A DNA stretch of 64,000 nt from Scilla litardierei (Eukaryota; Streptophyta; Magnoliopsida; Asparagales; Asparagaceae): NCBI GenBank assembly GCA_030789695.1, contig CM061135.1, positions 107,516,301 to 107,580,300 of the forward strand, given 5' to 3'. Below, one piece after another: positions 31,750 through 43,717 of the stretch (position 1 is the first letter of the stretch; the number at the start of each line of letters is the position of its first letter). The position numbers and the translations under genes are program-made. A model generated the notes under the pieces. The model was not told the DNA's origin. It saw nothing but the letters and a program-made list of their open reading frames with translations, and searched no databases.

Positions 31750-32705
31750 TGATATGCCTATTTTGGAGTTGTCCTAGCCGAATCGAGGGTCCCGAGCCCG
31801 ACTTGAGGACGGAAGGCCCACGAAGAAGACGCGGCCCCTCAGTGAGGCCCGCGAGAAATCTCAAATCCATACCGTCCACGGTTCGACACGCTCATAACCG
31901 GCCCACGATCCCCAGGGGAAACCACTCCCCCGGAGCATAAGGCCTTAATGTCCATTAATGGGCCCCGTAATCGGCTCCCCCATGACACAGGCAGGCGCCA
32001 TCGTGGGGACGGATCTCGGGGGCGTGAGTGGGGGCGGACGGCGTGACGGCGTGAAAGGGGGCAGATGAGGAACGTGGGTCGGGGGCAATCGTGGCGAAGA
32101 CCCTATAAAAAGACCAGAGGGACAACTGAGCAAAAGATCGAACCCCAGGTATTCTGATCTGAGGTATGCCATCAACGACCTTGCACTTCCGCCATTATTT
32201 TTCCCTCCCCCTGCTCGTGTCGTGTGTCAGCGTATCGATCTCCTCTCGAGTCGTACCTACCCCGCCGAGTACTTTTCAGACCCTGATCTGACTTAGGCAT
32301 CGGAGGGGATACGGCCGGAACCAAGGTCCGGCCCCCCTGACGAGTTTCGCGTCTATTCAGGAAGAAGCTGACCAAGGCGCCAAGGCTACCCCTCAGCGCC
32401 AGACGACCGCCCCAACAACGAGCGGACGCGGCTACCAACCGAAGACCAGGCCGCTAACGAAGCGCTGAGGTGACCCCTCAATGCTCTTCCGACTGAGGCC
32501 GAGCCCGTCATACAGAGCCGAGGCTTCCCCTCCGCACTGCTTCAACCGAGGACCGACCCTCTGCTCGGATCTGGCGCTCGACCTCGACTCTATCTCCGGC
32601 CAACGTTGAGCGCACGCGTGCTCAGGGATCTCAACCGACCCCTTGACCACGTTGACCGTTCAATCCTCGGTTAACGATCCAGTGGTGAGAAAACACCCGT
32701 AAACA
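31750..32705 (+). repeat. Family A LTR3, end of the array
   Basis: 956 bp, TGATATGCC to CGTAAACA. TATA box CCCTATAAAAAG at about 32102. The right flank is ATCCC; the matching left target is lost with unit 0. Confidence 0.9.
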
Positions 32706-33659
32706 ATCCCCTAACTGAACAAAATGACAAGGAAGTACAAAGGATCTTAAGTTTGCAAAATATTGCAAATCAAGTGCCAAACATATTTAATGGCTTAATG
32801 CATGTCATGAGATTCCATATGCCTACTACTAATGTGCCTACAATGCTAGACGTCCATATTAAACAACGTATTCCAATCGAACATGTTACACTAGACGTGC
32901 ATGTCGCATAACATGTTCTAATCAAACATGTTACTGGACCTAAACCTACTGAGCGAAGGATGGTGTCATCGACCGTCCAGTCTACCACCCTTTATAAGAA
33001 ATAAGGAAGGCGTACCAGTTCTAAGGATGTTTTACATTGGAAGAGGAAAAAATCCCATGAAACCTGTTTTTCCACACGAGATCATTTATAATTATGTAGA
33101 TGTATTAGATAAGCATGTTCTAGAAGAAACACCAATCCCTTCTCCTGAGAATCTCGAAATATTTGTCAAACATGCTTGCTTAGATGATATATTGAATTAA
33201 AATGAAACTATCATCGACGATGTATTCGTATACGTAGTGATTATTAACATGATGAGCATAGATGATATGGAATCATGTACCGTTATTGAATTTCAATGAA
33301 GAATGGACTAGCCTAAATGGAAACAAACAATCCAGGTCAATCTGGATGCCTTAGCAAAATAAAATGTGTTTAGATCAGTCGCTCTAACATCACCCAACAT
33401 TAAACCGGTTGGTTGTAAATGGGTCTTTGTACGAAAGCATGATAAGAATAATAAGATTGTTCAATATAAAGCTCACCTTATGGTGTAAGCCTTCTCTCAA
33501 TGCTCTGGAATTGACTATGAAGAGACTTATTCTCCCATAATGGACAATTACAATGATTTGCGGCATAGTCAGTTTAGTAGTTTTTGAAAAAAAAAATGAA
33601 TATGCCGTTCATGGATATGGTCATAGCTTATCTCTATGGGGTATAGTTACATAGATATA

Positions 33660-33985
33660 CTAGTCATAACCCGTGCCCTCTGGGCACGGAGGCAGTTGTC
33701 ATCCGGGCGCAAATGCGGAGAGAAGCGGTCGCCAAAGTGAAAAAAGCATGGATGTGTGTGTGTGTGGATGGTCGGATGCAAAAAGAGGAAAAGCAGGGAC
33801 TAAAACGCAAAAAAAAATCACTAAAAACCCATCTCAAACCCCAAGTCCAGAACCACACACAACCCCCACGTGGCGTCCCAGTTAGCAACCAAAAATATGA
33901 CTGGGACAAAACTGCCACGTGGGACAAAACTGCCACGTAGGACAAAACTGCCACGTAGGACAAAGTTCGTGAATTGTATAATAGA
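33660..33985 (-). mobile_element. Short non-autonomous Helitron
   Basis: On the minus strand it starts TCTATTATACA and ends with an 8-bp hairpin (CCGTGCCC/GGGCACGG, loop of 3), seven bases, then CTAG. The host has A before and T after, the Helitron AT target. Inside are three copies of a 19-bp repeat (GGGACAAAACTGCCACGTR, 33903-33962). No protein is coded. Confidence 0.8.
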
Positions 33986-34883
33986 TATGAAAGTTTTGGA
34001 AGAACATAAATTCTCCGAATCAAGTAATTCCTGACCATGGAACATGTTTGTGATTAGAAAGAAACATTCATTAATATATGGATTGAAACAATCTGGATAG
34101 ATGTGATATACATGCCTAAGTGAGCAATTGATCTGTTTCTTATACATAAATAACAACCTATGTCCTTGCATGTTTATTAAGAGATCCAATTCTTGATACT
34201 TGATTATAGTAATCTGTGTAGATGATATGAATATCATAGGAAACGGCTGACCACCTGAAGAAGGAATTCAAGATGAAAGAACATAGGAAGACACAATATT
34301 GCCTCAGCATGTAGGTCGAGCAGCATAAAAGTGGAATTCTAGTTCATCAAGCGACCTAAATCTAGAGGGTATTGATATGCTTTAGTTATCATGATGATAA
34401 GTTGTCACCCACTGACATGATTATTCGAACTCTAGGCATTAACAATGACCCATTTCATCTAAAGGGACATCATGGAGAGATATTGAACCCTAAATGTTCA
34501 TATCCGGGTGCGATAGGCAAATTATTGTACTTGGCCTAGTCTAGACAACGCATTTGATGTGAATTGTTTAGCTCGACATAGCATAGTGCCAATAGGTCGC
34601 CACCGGAATGGTATCAAAAACAACTTCCGCTACATTAAAGGTACTACCGACATGGGCATGTTCTATCCCTATGCATCGTAAAGTGGATCGAACCCCAAGT
34701 GCCACTCAAAATAACATGACCCTTACCGCTATACCGATATCGGTTACTTGTCAACCCCGCATAAGGAACGTTCTTAATCTAGTTTTGTCTTTACCATTAG
34801 GAATACGACGAGATCTTGGAGGTCTCGAAAGCAGACCCTAGTAGCTGCTTCAACATATCACTTGAAAATAATTGTGCTCTACG

Positions 34884-34886
<3 letters not shown>

Positions 34887-34957
<71 letters not shown>
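34887..34957 (+). repeat. (GA)n(GT)n microsatellite
   Basis: About 21 GA then 14 GT units, inside the decayed copia RNase H. Frames of RE and CV repeats over it are artefacts. Confidence 0.95.
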
Positions 34958-34959
<2 letters not shown>

Positions 34960-35827
34960 GCTTCGAGCAGCCATTGGCCATATACGAAGTTCATGTGTGC
35001 AATCAAATGATGATGATGAACCAATCATCATCTGTGAAGACAATACTACTATCATCGATTAAGCTAAGAATGGTTGCATCAATGAAGATGCCGCCAAACA
35101 CATCATGCGCCTAAAGCTCTCTTGTACACAACAACAGCAGCAGCATTAGAAGATCAATTTAAAGCATATTGATTCAGAGAACAATCATGGTAACAACCTA
35201 TTTACAAAGTCTTTACCGAAGTGCTCATTCCAAAAACATGTTCAAGTGATCGGTCTTCGAAAGCTATTAGAGTTACCTCAGAGTAAATATTCATTTACTA
35301 GTCTATATCCTCGCATCCAGTTATGTGCAAACATCCAATCGAGTGCGAATAAGGGAAAAGTATCTTGTTGAATGCTCATAATATGATTGATGCGTGGCTT
35401 GTATCCTCTTTTGTCCTTCAACCAAGATTTTGTCACGCTGGGTTTTCCTTGACAAGGTTTGATAAGGCACCAGCTTGGCCACCATTATTTTATTGATATT
35501 AATCACAAGTCACCAAGAATAGTAGAAATCCTGGGGAGTATCCAGTCGTATACGGTTTTCGTACAGTCAAAGATTTTTCCATTTGGGTTTACTTTGGTAA
35601 GGTTTTGACGAGGCACATCTCTCATAATTTTTTTCCTCGCGTATTTTCATCTTATAGTGCCTCTGTCTACATTCGGCAATTTAGATTTCTCCTAACTCCG
35701 ATTTTTTCCCACCATGGGGTTTTCCTAGCCGATTGAGGTTTTCCTGTGTTGGCACCATCAAATGAATATTTGATTTGACTCTCGAGGACCTCACAAGGAG
35801 TATTGAACATTCATGGGGAATGATTTT

Positions 35828-36785
35828 TGTTACGACTAATATGGACCAGCCCGAATAACAACGGCCCACGGCCCAACCTCAAAGGAGACGCACACTAGAG
35901 AAGACGGGCCCGCCCGGAAGGGCCCACGGACGGGGCTGAAGGCCCAGCCACTTCGCCCTCGGGGGCACCCGACTAGCCCCCACTCGGCCAGATTAACCGT
36001 CCCTCGGAAACCGTGATCCCATAATGGCCATTAACGGACCCGTTAATGGGCAACCCCTCCACTACGCACGAGTGGGAGGAGGCGGAGGCAGATCGTGGGG
36101 ACGTGAGAGGAGGCAGGACGTGGGGCAATCACGAGAGACCCTATAAGGGGAAGGCCAGGACGACGGAGAGGGGGATCGAGACTCAGGTAATCAACAGAGA
36201 GGTACTCCATCAACGACCTAGGCATTCGCCACTCCATTTCCTCCCTCCCCCAAACTCGCGCCGCCTGGGTTGACGTTCCGGCTTCCTTTCAAGCCGGATC
36301 TCCCCCGCCGAGTACCCTTTCAGACCTTGATCTGACTTAGGCATCGGAGGGGATTTGGCCGGAACCTAGGTCCGGCCTCCCTGACGAGTTTCCTCATCTG
36401 TCCAGGAAGAAGATATCCGAGGCGCCGAGGCTACCCCTCAGCGTCGGTCGGCTACCCCCATCGCAGTCGTCAGGTGGACGGCTGCTCAAGCACCTACCTA
36501 CTTGCAAGGCGCCGAGGCTACCCCTCGACGCAGATCCGACCGAGGCCGAGCGCGACCCAGCCGAGGCCGAGCGCGACCCACCGAGCCGAGGTTTCTCCTC
36601 AGCTCCCCGAAGGCAGAGGATCGACGCTACCCGGGGAATCCCCCCGTCTGCGCCCGACCCTCCTTCCTCCCACGCCGAGAACAAGCGGGCTCGGCGATCC
36701 CAAGGGACCCTCAAGTCGGCCCCTTGACCACGTTGACCACACAGCCGACGGTCAACGAACTATGATGAGAAAACACCCGTAAACA
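35828..36785 (+). mobile_element. Solo LTR of a Tat relative of family A, TSD ATTTT
   Basis: 958 bp, TGTTACGACT to CCCGTAAACA, flanked by perfect ATTTT copies (35823-35827 and 36786-36790). TATA box CCCTATAAGG at about 36129. The U5 part shares CTGACTTAGGCATCGGAGG and GAGAAAACACCCGTAAACA with family A. No internal sequence, so the element was lost by LTR-LTR recombination. Confidence 0.92.
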
Positions 36786-36790
36786 ATTTT

Positions 36791-37008
36791 AATATTGTAA
36801 ATTAAATCACAATAATGAGTAGCTATCCAAATTTCAGGAACCCTTGAATTACATAGCCGATGATTGTTCAAATTCCCATCTCTCCCTTTTTAAAGGGGTT
36901 AAATTTATCTCTCTTTTCAATATGAATAAGAATGAGTCTTCTCTCCTATGGTTTTCTTTCTTCCACCATTAATTGAGTTAATAGTTAGTTTGGCTCACAG
37001 AAAAAGTG
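36791..37008 (+). other. Unassigned AT-rich sequence between two elements
   Basis: I see no gene. It probably belongs to the older copia remnant or its target. Confidence 0.3.
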
Positions 37009-37013
37009 TTAAT

Positions 37014-37188
37014 TGTTATGAATGAGGGAGGCCTTTGGCCTCCCCTCACCTTTATCCCCCTATTACTCCTATTATCCCTACTAATGGGGACCTTTGGTTA
37101 TCATATGGCCTTTTGGACTTCTATTGATTTAATAAATAAAGAACCATGGCTTTGTGCCATGGTTGCTCATTCTTCTCATTATCCAACA
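37014..37188 (+). repeat. 5' LTR of the copia element
   Basis: 175 bp with a palindrome GGAGGCCTTTGGCCTCC near its start and CCATGGCTTTGTGCCATGG near its end. An AATAAA signal is at about 37132. Confidence 0.92.
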
Positions 37189-37404
37189 CGTTATCAGCAC
37201 CTTAGCTCTCAATTCATTGAGCTTTTTCTCCCGTATCCCCTCAAACTTAACCCCCTACGCGAAGGAATCTATTGTTGCGGCGATCCGGCTTGCGGCGAAC
37301 CATTGCGGCGATTTTTTATGCGTATCGGGAGCGGGATTTCAATCTTTGGATTTTTCTTATTACGATCGTCCCTAGATCTTTGATCTAGAGGTAACTTTTT
37401 CGAT

Positions 37405-37572
37405 CCCGTAGATAATTACAATGCGATGGTTACCGACATTGGTGTCAATCTCGGCTCGGGCCTTTGCCATTGTGTCCGGATGGTTTAGGAGGAGGGACAG
37501 TGGCCATTCTATTGTCACCAATGAAGTGTCTGTGCATGATGCCAGTAGTGTCTGCTCACACCATTTGAACAA
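37405..37572 (-). pseudogene. Cytochrome P450 fragment (I-helix region, CYP81-like)
   Basis: The minus-strand frame reads a P450 I-helix: CTDTSLVTIEW (normally AGTDTS), then LSLLLNHPDTMAKARAEID and TNVGNHR. P450s are membrane-bound monooxygenases; this helix binds oxygen. Only about 52 residues are present and both ends run into unrelated sequence. It lies inside the copia leader, antisense to the element. The glycine of the oxygen-binding motif is cysteine here. The subfamily call rests on the SLLLNHP and EIDTNVG pattern. Confidence 0.8.
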
Positions 37573-38040
37573 ATATTTTAGATATCTTTATGTCCAAATA
37601 ATGCATTTTATGATAGACTTATACAATGCAAAATTGGTAAATCATGCTATATATTTTAGATACATTCATGCACAAAAATGTACTCTTAATTTGTTAACCT
37701 AAATAAGATTGCTAACATGCATATACCAAATATTGCTTGTTTAGTAATGGAATATACATTAATCTCTTGACTATAGTGGTATTAGCTCGTTAAACACCTG
37801 ACTATGGTTAATTAGCATACATCATCCTTGCCCTACTGTGGGATGACAACCATATACCTTTAGCACTTAGAAATCATTCACAAGGGCTTTTATTGCTTTG
37901 TTAGTAATTACACCGAATATGAATTCTACTAGTAATATATTTAGAAGATATGCATGCTATTCATTCTTTTGATATTATTATTAGTTTCATATATATGCTT
38001 CAATACTCTAATGTTTATGCTCTCTGCACCACCGCCTCTG
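37573..38040 (+). other. Copia leader, unassigned AT-rich part
   Basis: No gene or repeat is recognised. Confidence 0.4.
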
Positions 38041-38057
38041 ACGGGGGGTCCTCTGAG

Positions 38058-38058
<1 letters not shown>

Positions 38059-38097
<39 letters not shown>

Positions 38098-38212
38098 CCC
38101 CCCCCCCCACCCCGCGGACGGGGGGGGGGGGGGTCCTCTGCGATTTGCCCCCGCCCCCAAAGGGGGGTTTCCATGTGCGTCTACCATAAACGTGGGAGGG
38201 GGATCTGAGCCG

Positions 38213-38243
<31 letters not shown>

Positions 38244-38245
38244 GA
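38059..38245 (+). repeat. Poly-C and poly-G tracts in the copia leader
   Basis: Two C runs (about 38060-38108 with few breaks; 38217-38243) and one G run (about 38119-38132). Pro-rich and Gly-rich frames over them are artefacts. Run lengths may be unreliable. Confidence 0.8.
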
Positions 38246-38457
38246 ATAGGGGGACCTCTCTGAGCCGATGTCCCTACCCTCGGACGTTGGATCCTCCATT
38301 GTGCTGTCCTCTACGGATGTTTTACGTAGACAAGAGGAGAGGGGGTTACACGATCTGTAAAATGAGGTTTTGGGGACCTTTCACATTCTTTAACTAATAC
38401 CCTTAAATTTGTTATTTAGGGCTTATGTTAAATTAAATTTTAAATATTAGAGCCCAT

Positions 38458-38675
38458 GGGCCTGCAGCCCAAATCTTAATACTAATTTAATTTGGCTATT
38501 TATTGGGCCAGAAGCCCAGTTAATAACTTGACTATTACAATAAGTTTTATTTTGCTTATGGGCCTACAGCCCAAATCAGAATAAATAATTTATTTTGTTT
38601 GCTTATTTGGGCCAGAAGCCCGTTAATCAAATTGCAAATTTATATGATTATTATTGTTATCGGGCCTGCTGCCCA
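38458..38675 (+). repeat. Five GGGC/GCCC hairpins in the copia leader
   Basis: GGGC-N5-GCCC occurs five times about 50 bp apart with loops CTGCA, CAGAA, CTACA, CAGAA, CTGCT, as two alternating types. The GGGCC/TGGGC core is also the plant site II (TCP factor) motif, so this can be a promoter or an RNA structure. Confidence 0.65.
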
Positions 38676-38740
38676 CCTCTAGCCCACTAGAATTGCGGAT
38701 TGTGATATTTTATCTGCTACTTTCAAATAAATGTCTTAAG

Positions 38741-39243
38741 CATTGGATAAAACATTTATTTAAGTTAAATTGATTAAACGGATCCAGAGACCGCTCTGTC
38801 TTTAGTAAACTAACCTAAAGATGAATGACATTTCCCCGTGGTCCAACTAATCCTTTTAACTTAAATTAAATTATTTTATCCAATATTTGTGCTTGATTAT
38901 TTTTTGTAATGTCTGTTTGCTGCGCTATTATTATTTGCTTGTTACATATATAACTGCGTGGTTGTTTAAATAAATCAAAATGCGGTTTTTGGGATCGGCC
39001 AGTTTTTGATACCCTATTATTATATTCCTTCTCTTTGTAATTTCTTTTTATTTTCTGAGAGAAATTTGTAGTGAGGAATTAATGTATTATGCCAAAGACC
39101 GATGTTACTATCTACGAAGATGGAGGAGATTGCATTTATCTGGGACCCAAATAGGGTTTCCAAATTGTATTTTTCTTTTTCTTCTTAATGGACTGTAATT
39201 TGGACTTTGAACATTTTATGTTTTGGGTATCTGGCCGATCCCC
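38741..39243 (+). repeat. Two long inverted repeats upstream of copia gag
   Basis: Arms 38741-38777 and 38849-38886 (ATTGGATAAAA...TTATCCAAT, about 38 bp, imperfect). Arms 38991-39015 and 39225-39242 share the perfect 12-mer GGGATCGGCCAG/CTGGCCGATCCC plus GATACCC/GGGTATC. Both lie between the hairpins and the gag start. Confidence 0.7.
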
Positions 39244-39321
39244 GCATTTTTTCTTATTTATTTCTTTTAAAACATGATGTTTAATTATTAATACATTCTT
39301 ATTTAAATTGCATAGATTAAG

Positions 39322-40310
39322 ATGGCAAAATTGACAAGCGTCGATTTTGAGGTTCTTGATGTAGCGGGAACGAACTATCTCAGCTGGCGAGTGGACCTGA
39401 AGTTTCACTTGCGTTCGACGTCACTTCTCCACTCTATTCTGGCCCCCGCAGTGGCCGAGACACCTGCTAGCAGTGCCCCTGAAGAGGCACAACCATCTAG
39501 CAGTTCTCCTATCGTAGTCTTCGACATAGATAAGGCGAAATCCATTATCTATATCAGAAGACACATAGATCAGACATTAAAGGCCGAATACTTAACGATG
39601 GAAGACCCATTGGAGTTATGGCAAGCGCTGGAGGCACGTTATAAACATCAAATCGATGTAATATTACTACGTGCCAGTTATGAGTGGAAAAACCTCAGAC
39701 TTCAGGACTATAAGTCTGTTGCTGGATATAACTCTGCACTTAATAATATCACCTCACGCCTGAAGTTGTGCGATGAAGAAGTGACTGAGCATCGCATGTT
39801 GGAAAAGACATTTACCTCGTTTCACGAGAAAGATGCAATCCTCATGCAACAGTATCGTGAACGCAACTTAACGAAGTTCTCTGATCTGATCTCTTGCCTT
39901 CTTAGGGCAGAGAGAATAGAGATTTACTGCTTGCCACTCATAATTTGCGCCCTGCTGGTACTGTCCCTATCCCTGAAGCCCACCATGTTTCTCCCCAGAA
40001 GTGGAAAAACAAGAAGAAGGCTAGAAAGAACAAAGGGAAAGCTATAATGAAGCCAGCAAGAGGAGCACCTCCCCAGACTAACAACAACAATTGGAAGAAA
40101 AACTTCACATGGAATAATAAGAACACTGGTCCGGTGCCAATTCCAAAGAAGAACTGGGAGGACATATGCTATAGATGTGGCATGACTAGACATTGGTCTA
40201 GAAACTGTCGCACTCCTCGCCACCTCCAGGACCTGTATCAGGCAAGCCTGAAGCCTCCCCTTGAAACAAACCTGGCAGATATTCAAGCTCTGACTAAGTT
40301 CACTGCTTAA
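39322..40310 (+). pseudogene. Copia gag with CCHC zinc knuckle, one frame break
   Basis: The first frame (39322 to about 39920) holds the UBN2-type capsid part: TNYLSWRVDLKFHL, DPLELWQALEARYKH, HRMLEKTFTSFHEKDAIL. The frame then shifts at about 39920-39945. The second frame (to 40310) holds the knuckle CYRCGMTRHWSRNC (CX2CX4HX4C). It would package the RNA. Start: ATG at 39322 after GATTAAG. Confidence 0.88.
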
Positions 40311-40880
40311 GACTTCGAGAATGACGATCTGCTCGATTGAGCCCTATCTTTATATCTATGCATTTAAAATCTATATAGCTTCATATGTAGTTTGCTTTGA
40401 ATGAACTTTATTTTGAATTACTCAAATAAATTTCCACTTTGCATTAGTATAGATGAAATGTGACATATTGTGAACAGTGTATCGATGCACTGGTAAAGCA
40501 TTTAAATTGCTCCCACATACAACGAGACTAAAAGATGCATTTTTCTTTCCTAATTCATAGAGTAATCTCCCAAGTTTCAAGTATATTTCGTTTAAACGAA
40601 CATAACTTGGAAACTGTGGATAATAAACAGTGAATATCTTTATGTAACTCGTCAAGAGGATGGCCAGAAGACCATCTACGCACGATTTCATTGGACCCCG
40701 TCGGGCCCCTATCATTACAGATATTCATCCTATATAAAAGCCAACTTGACTGAGCACCAGAAGTGCCTTTCATTGCCAGAGTTTTCAACTCTGGCATAAT
40801 AGACTTAGTCATTCTCGATCAGCGATGATGGACGCATCATCAAATGAATCCTTTGGAGAACCTGAAGATTCTTCAAAAGG

Positions 40881-41228
40881 TTGAGTTACCTTGTCGCTCT
40901 TTGTCATAAGGGAAAACTTATAGAGAGACCTTCCCTTCTGAAAGTGGGATTATCATCTCATGGCTTCATTGAGAGAATACATGGTGACCTTTGCGGGCCT
41001 ATTCACCTCGCAAGTGGCACATTTCAGTTCTTCAATATACTGGTAGATGCATCTACTAGATGGTCTTATGTATGCCTTTATGTTCACCGCAACCTAGCTT
41101 TCTCAAAAGCTGATAATGTTGGTGAATTCACTACACAGGTCTTTCAAGACTACAACCAAGCAACTGGCATTGAAATTGAACATCTTGTAGCATGTTCATA
41201 CTCAGAATGGGTTATCAAGAGTCTCTGA
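40881..41228 (+). pseudogene. Copia integrase fragment
   Basis: CHKGKLIERPS, HGDLCGPIHLASGTFQFF (first catalytic D), DASTRWSYVCL, then DNVGEFTTQVFQDYNQ and IEHLVACS. The middle is shortened: about 25 residues between NLAFSKA and DNVGEF are missing against other copia integrases. Confidence 0.82.
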
Positions 41229-42084
41229 TAAAGAGACTTCAATGGATTTCACGTCCATTGTTAAATCCCAGTTGCATGTGGATTTTTAGGGATACGCCAT
41301 ACTGCATTCCGCATCGCTTATCACGATACGACCCTCTCGTGGCCATATCTTATTGCTGATGCCGCTTGCTTATGGCTCACCACCAAACATATCTCATTTG
41401 AGAGTGTTTGGATGTGCTAATATATGTCTCCATATCATCACGTCTTGATAACTGTGATTTTGATGAGCAAAGTCTCATTATAATAGGCACACAGTCTAAA
41501 GAAGCCTAAAGCTTCTGAGACCATATCATGGGACACAAAAGTCCTTATCTCATTATGATTCGCATACTATTTCTGTATGAAGATGAGATCCAGAAGATCA
41601 TTCACATTCAGACTAAAGTATATCAATTAATTGACAGATAAATTCACGGACAACCATAAGATTGTACGTTCACACATCATTGCTGCCAACACGCCAGCTA
41701 GGATTGACATCCCCATTGATGGATGCAATCCACCGGCAGCAGAATTGGCTATACCACAATTGAAAAAAGGACGCCCACTAGGTTCAAAAGATAAAGTTCA
41801 TCGAACGAGGAAGATTGCTGGAGATATTAAAATGATCCCTCCACAGGATGCTGAGCTCAGACCAGCGACCTCTCCCCTCCTGATTTTCCATGCAGAGGAA
41901 ACAATAGGAGAAACATCATTATATTACGTACGTATTGGAGAGGTATTGGACATATACAGCACAGTCTTCGTCGACGATTTTGTTTTCACTATTGATGTTC
42001 ATGTCGCTGAATACGACGATGACGTTCAACCCACTTTTCTATAGCGTAAATGCATAGATTGGCCAAAATGGGACGAGGCAATAA
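41229..42084 (+). pseudogene. Copia integrase tail and linker before RT
   Basis: The frame 41631-42044 holds the conserved linker KKGRPLGSKDK followed by an acidic region. Upstream fragments are in several frames. Confidence 0.7.
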
Positions 42085-43250
42085 GAGTATAGCTCGACAA
42101 GCAAAGTCTTTGGACCAGTAGTCCCAACACCTGAATGTGTAAAACCTGTGGAATATAAGTTGGGTTTTCATAAGAATAAGAAATGAAGGAAATGTGATCA
42201 TTTTCCTATTTTCATACTAAGCCTAAACGTCTCTGGAAAAGCCAAGAAATGCAGCTCATGGATGTTGTGACTGCATATCTATACGGCTATATAGATACAG
42301 AGATCTATATGAGACTTCCGGAATGGTATACCCTACCCCCAGAGATGAAATAAAGATGTATGGACGTCTCCTCTATAAAGGCTTCAAAGATCATTACATG
42401 ATCTTACGCAATCACGAAAAATATGGTATAACAGATTTAGCGAATTTCTTGCTGAACAAGGATTCCCTAAAATCTCCCATGTATCTTTATCAAAGGAACA
42501 AGGTCAGGATTTGTATTAGTCGTCGTCTATGTAGACGACTTAAATCTAATAGGATCTCCTGCAGAGACCATTGATATATCTGATAGCCTTAAGCATACAT
42601 TCGAAATGAAATACCTAGGCAAAACAAGGTATTGTCCCGGCTTACAGATTAAACACTTTCGTGGTGGAATCCTTTTATACCTATCATATTACTCATACAC
42701 CAGGAGTTTATGAAGAAAGATGTCCATTTGCAATCTATTAAAAATGGATGCATATTAATGACACCTTCCAGTCGCTGGAAGAGGGGGAGGACATCCTAGA
42801 TCCTGAAGAACCTAGCTCCATTGTACTAGTTACACTCCTTTATTTGGCCAACTACATGTGTCTCTAATAGAACGTCTGTAGTAAAGCTGTTAGCCAGATA
42901 CAGTGCTGCCCTGGAGAGCACCACTGGACCAAGGATAAGCTGCTTCTGCGCAAATTCTAAGGGTCAAGGATCAGCATCCAAGGAATAAATATCGCATATG
43001 CAGGTTTACAGACCATCGCGGTGACTAAGCACAAATGGCCGGACATCTCCTAAAGATCTACGCATCATCTTCCAAAAGTCTACATCTTCTGAGAGGCTCA
43101 TCATCCAAAAAGCATATCTAAAATACGCTCATCCAGGTCCAGCAGTACCTTGCAGACACAGTGAAGACTGAGTGAAGGAATACATACGTGGAGCCATCTA
43201 CCAAACTTCGTAGAGCGTATCACTCCTGAGCGCCACTGTTTTCAGTAGCC
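42085..43250 (+). pseudogene. Copia reverse transcriptase and RNase H, degraded
   Basis: Seen in pieces: MQLMDVVTAYLYGYIDTEIYM (42250-42312), GRLLYKGFKD, VDDLNLIGSPAETIDIS (about 42531-42580), LKHTFEMKYLGKTRYCPGL (42590-42645) and LVTLLYLANYMCL (42828-42867). Indels break it every 100-200 bp. Confidence 0.8.
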
Positions 43251-43717
43251 GCTAGATATGAGTGAAACTTGTATAGAGGAGTGATGATTGTATTCAGAAC
43301 ATGATGGATGTATAGACGAATAGGAAATGATTGTATAGATACATAGGAGATCGGCAAGCCTGAAGCTTGTACAGATCAGGGGGAGTTGATAGTTTAGTTG
43401 TACTCTTTTTCCCTTAGCTATGGCTTTTCCCATTGGGTTTTCCATAGCCAAAGGTTTTAATGAGGCAACCTCATTTAACTCTGGACCCTGAAGTGTCCAC
43501 CTCTAATGAAAGCTGAAAGACCTACAAGCATAAGGCTTGTATGGATCAGGGGGAGTAACCTGTGGGTTGCACTCTTTTTCCTTAAAATGTTGGGTTTTCC
43601 CACTGGGTTTTCCACAGCTAAGTTTTTAATGAGGCAAACACGATTACTCCGGATCCAGAAGTATCCACCTCCTTAGCATTTACACTAAGACCAAAGTAAT
43701 GGGTGGATAAGGGGAAG

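Larger units (their letters stand above)
32706..35827 (+). pseudogene. Decayed Ty1/copia pol (pre-RT, RT, RNase H)
   Basis: No long frame, but pieces are clear: PENLEIFVKHACLDDILN (33148-33200), KWVFVRKHDKNNKIVQYKAH and YEETYSPIMD (33418-33545), then VDDMNIIG (about 34215), the RNase H stretch GIKHIFRYLKGTTDMG-like (34600-34665) and KQTLVAAS (about 34830), then EDNTTII-like (35037). Stops and indels are frequent. It is cut by a Helitron at 33660. After about 35300 a region with GGGTTTTCC and AAGGTTTTGACGAGGCA resembles the end of copia elements before the 3' LTR. Confidence 0.8.

Noticed and set aside
34816..35114. RERERE/CVCVCV frames
   Set aside because: Translation of a (GA)n(GT)n microsatellite.
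37941..38299. Pro-rich and Gly-rich frames
   Set aside because: Translation of C and G runs.
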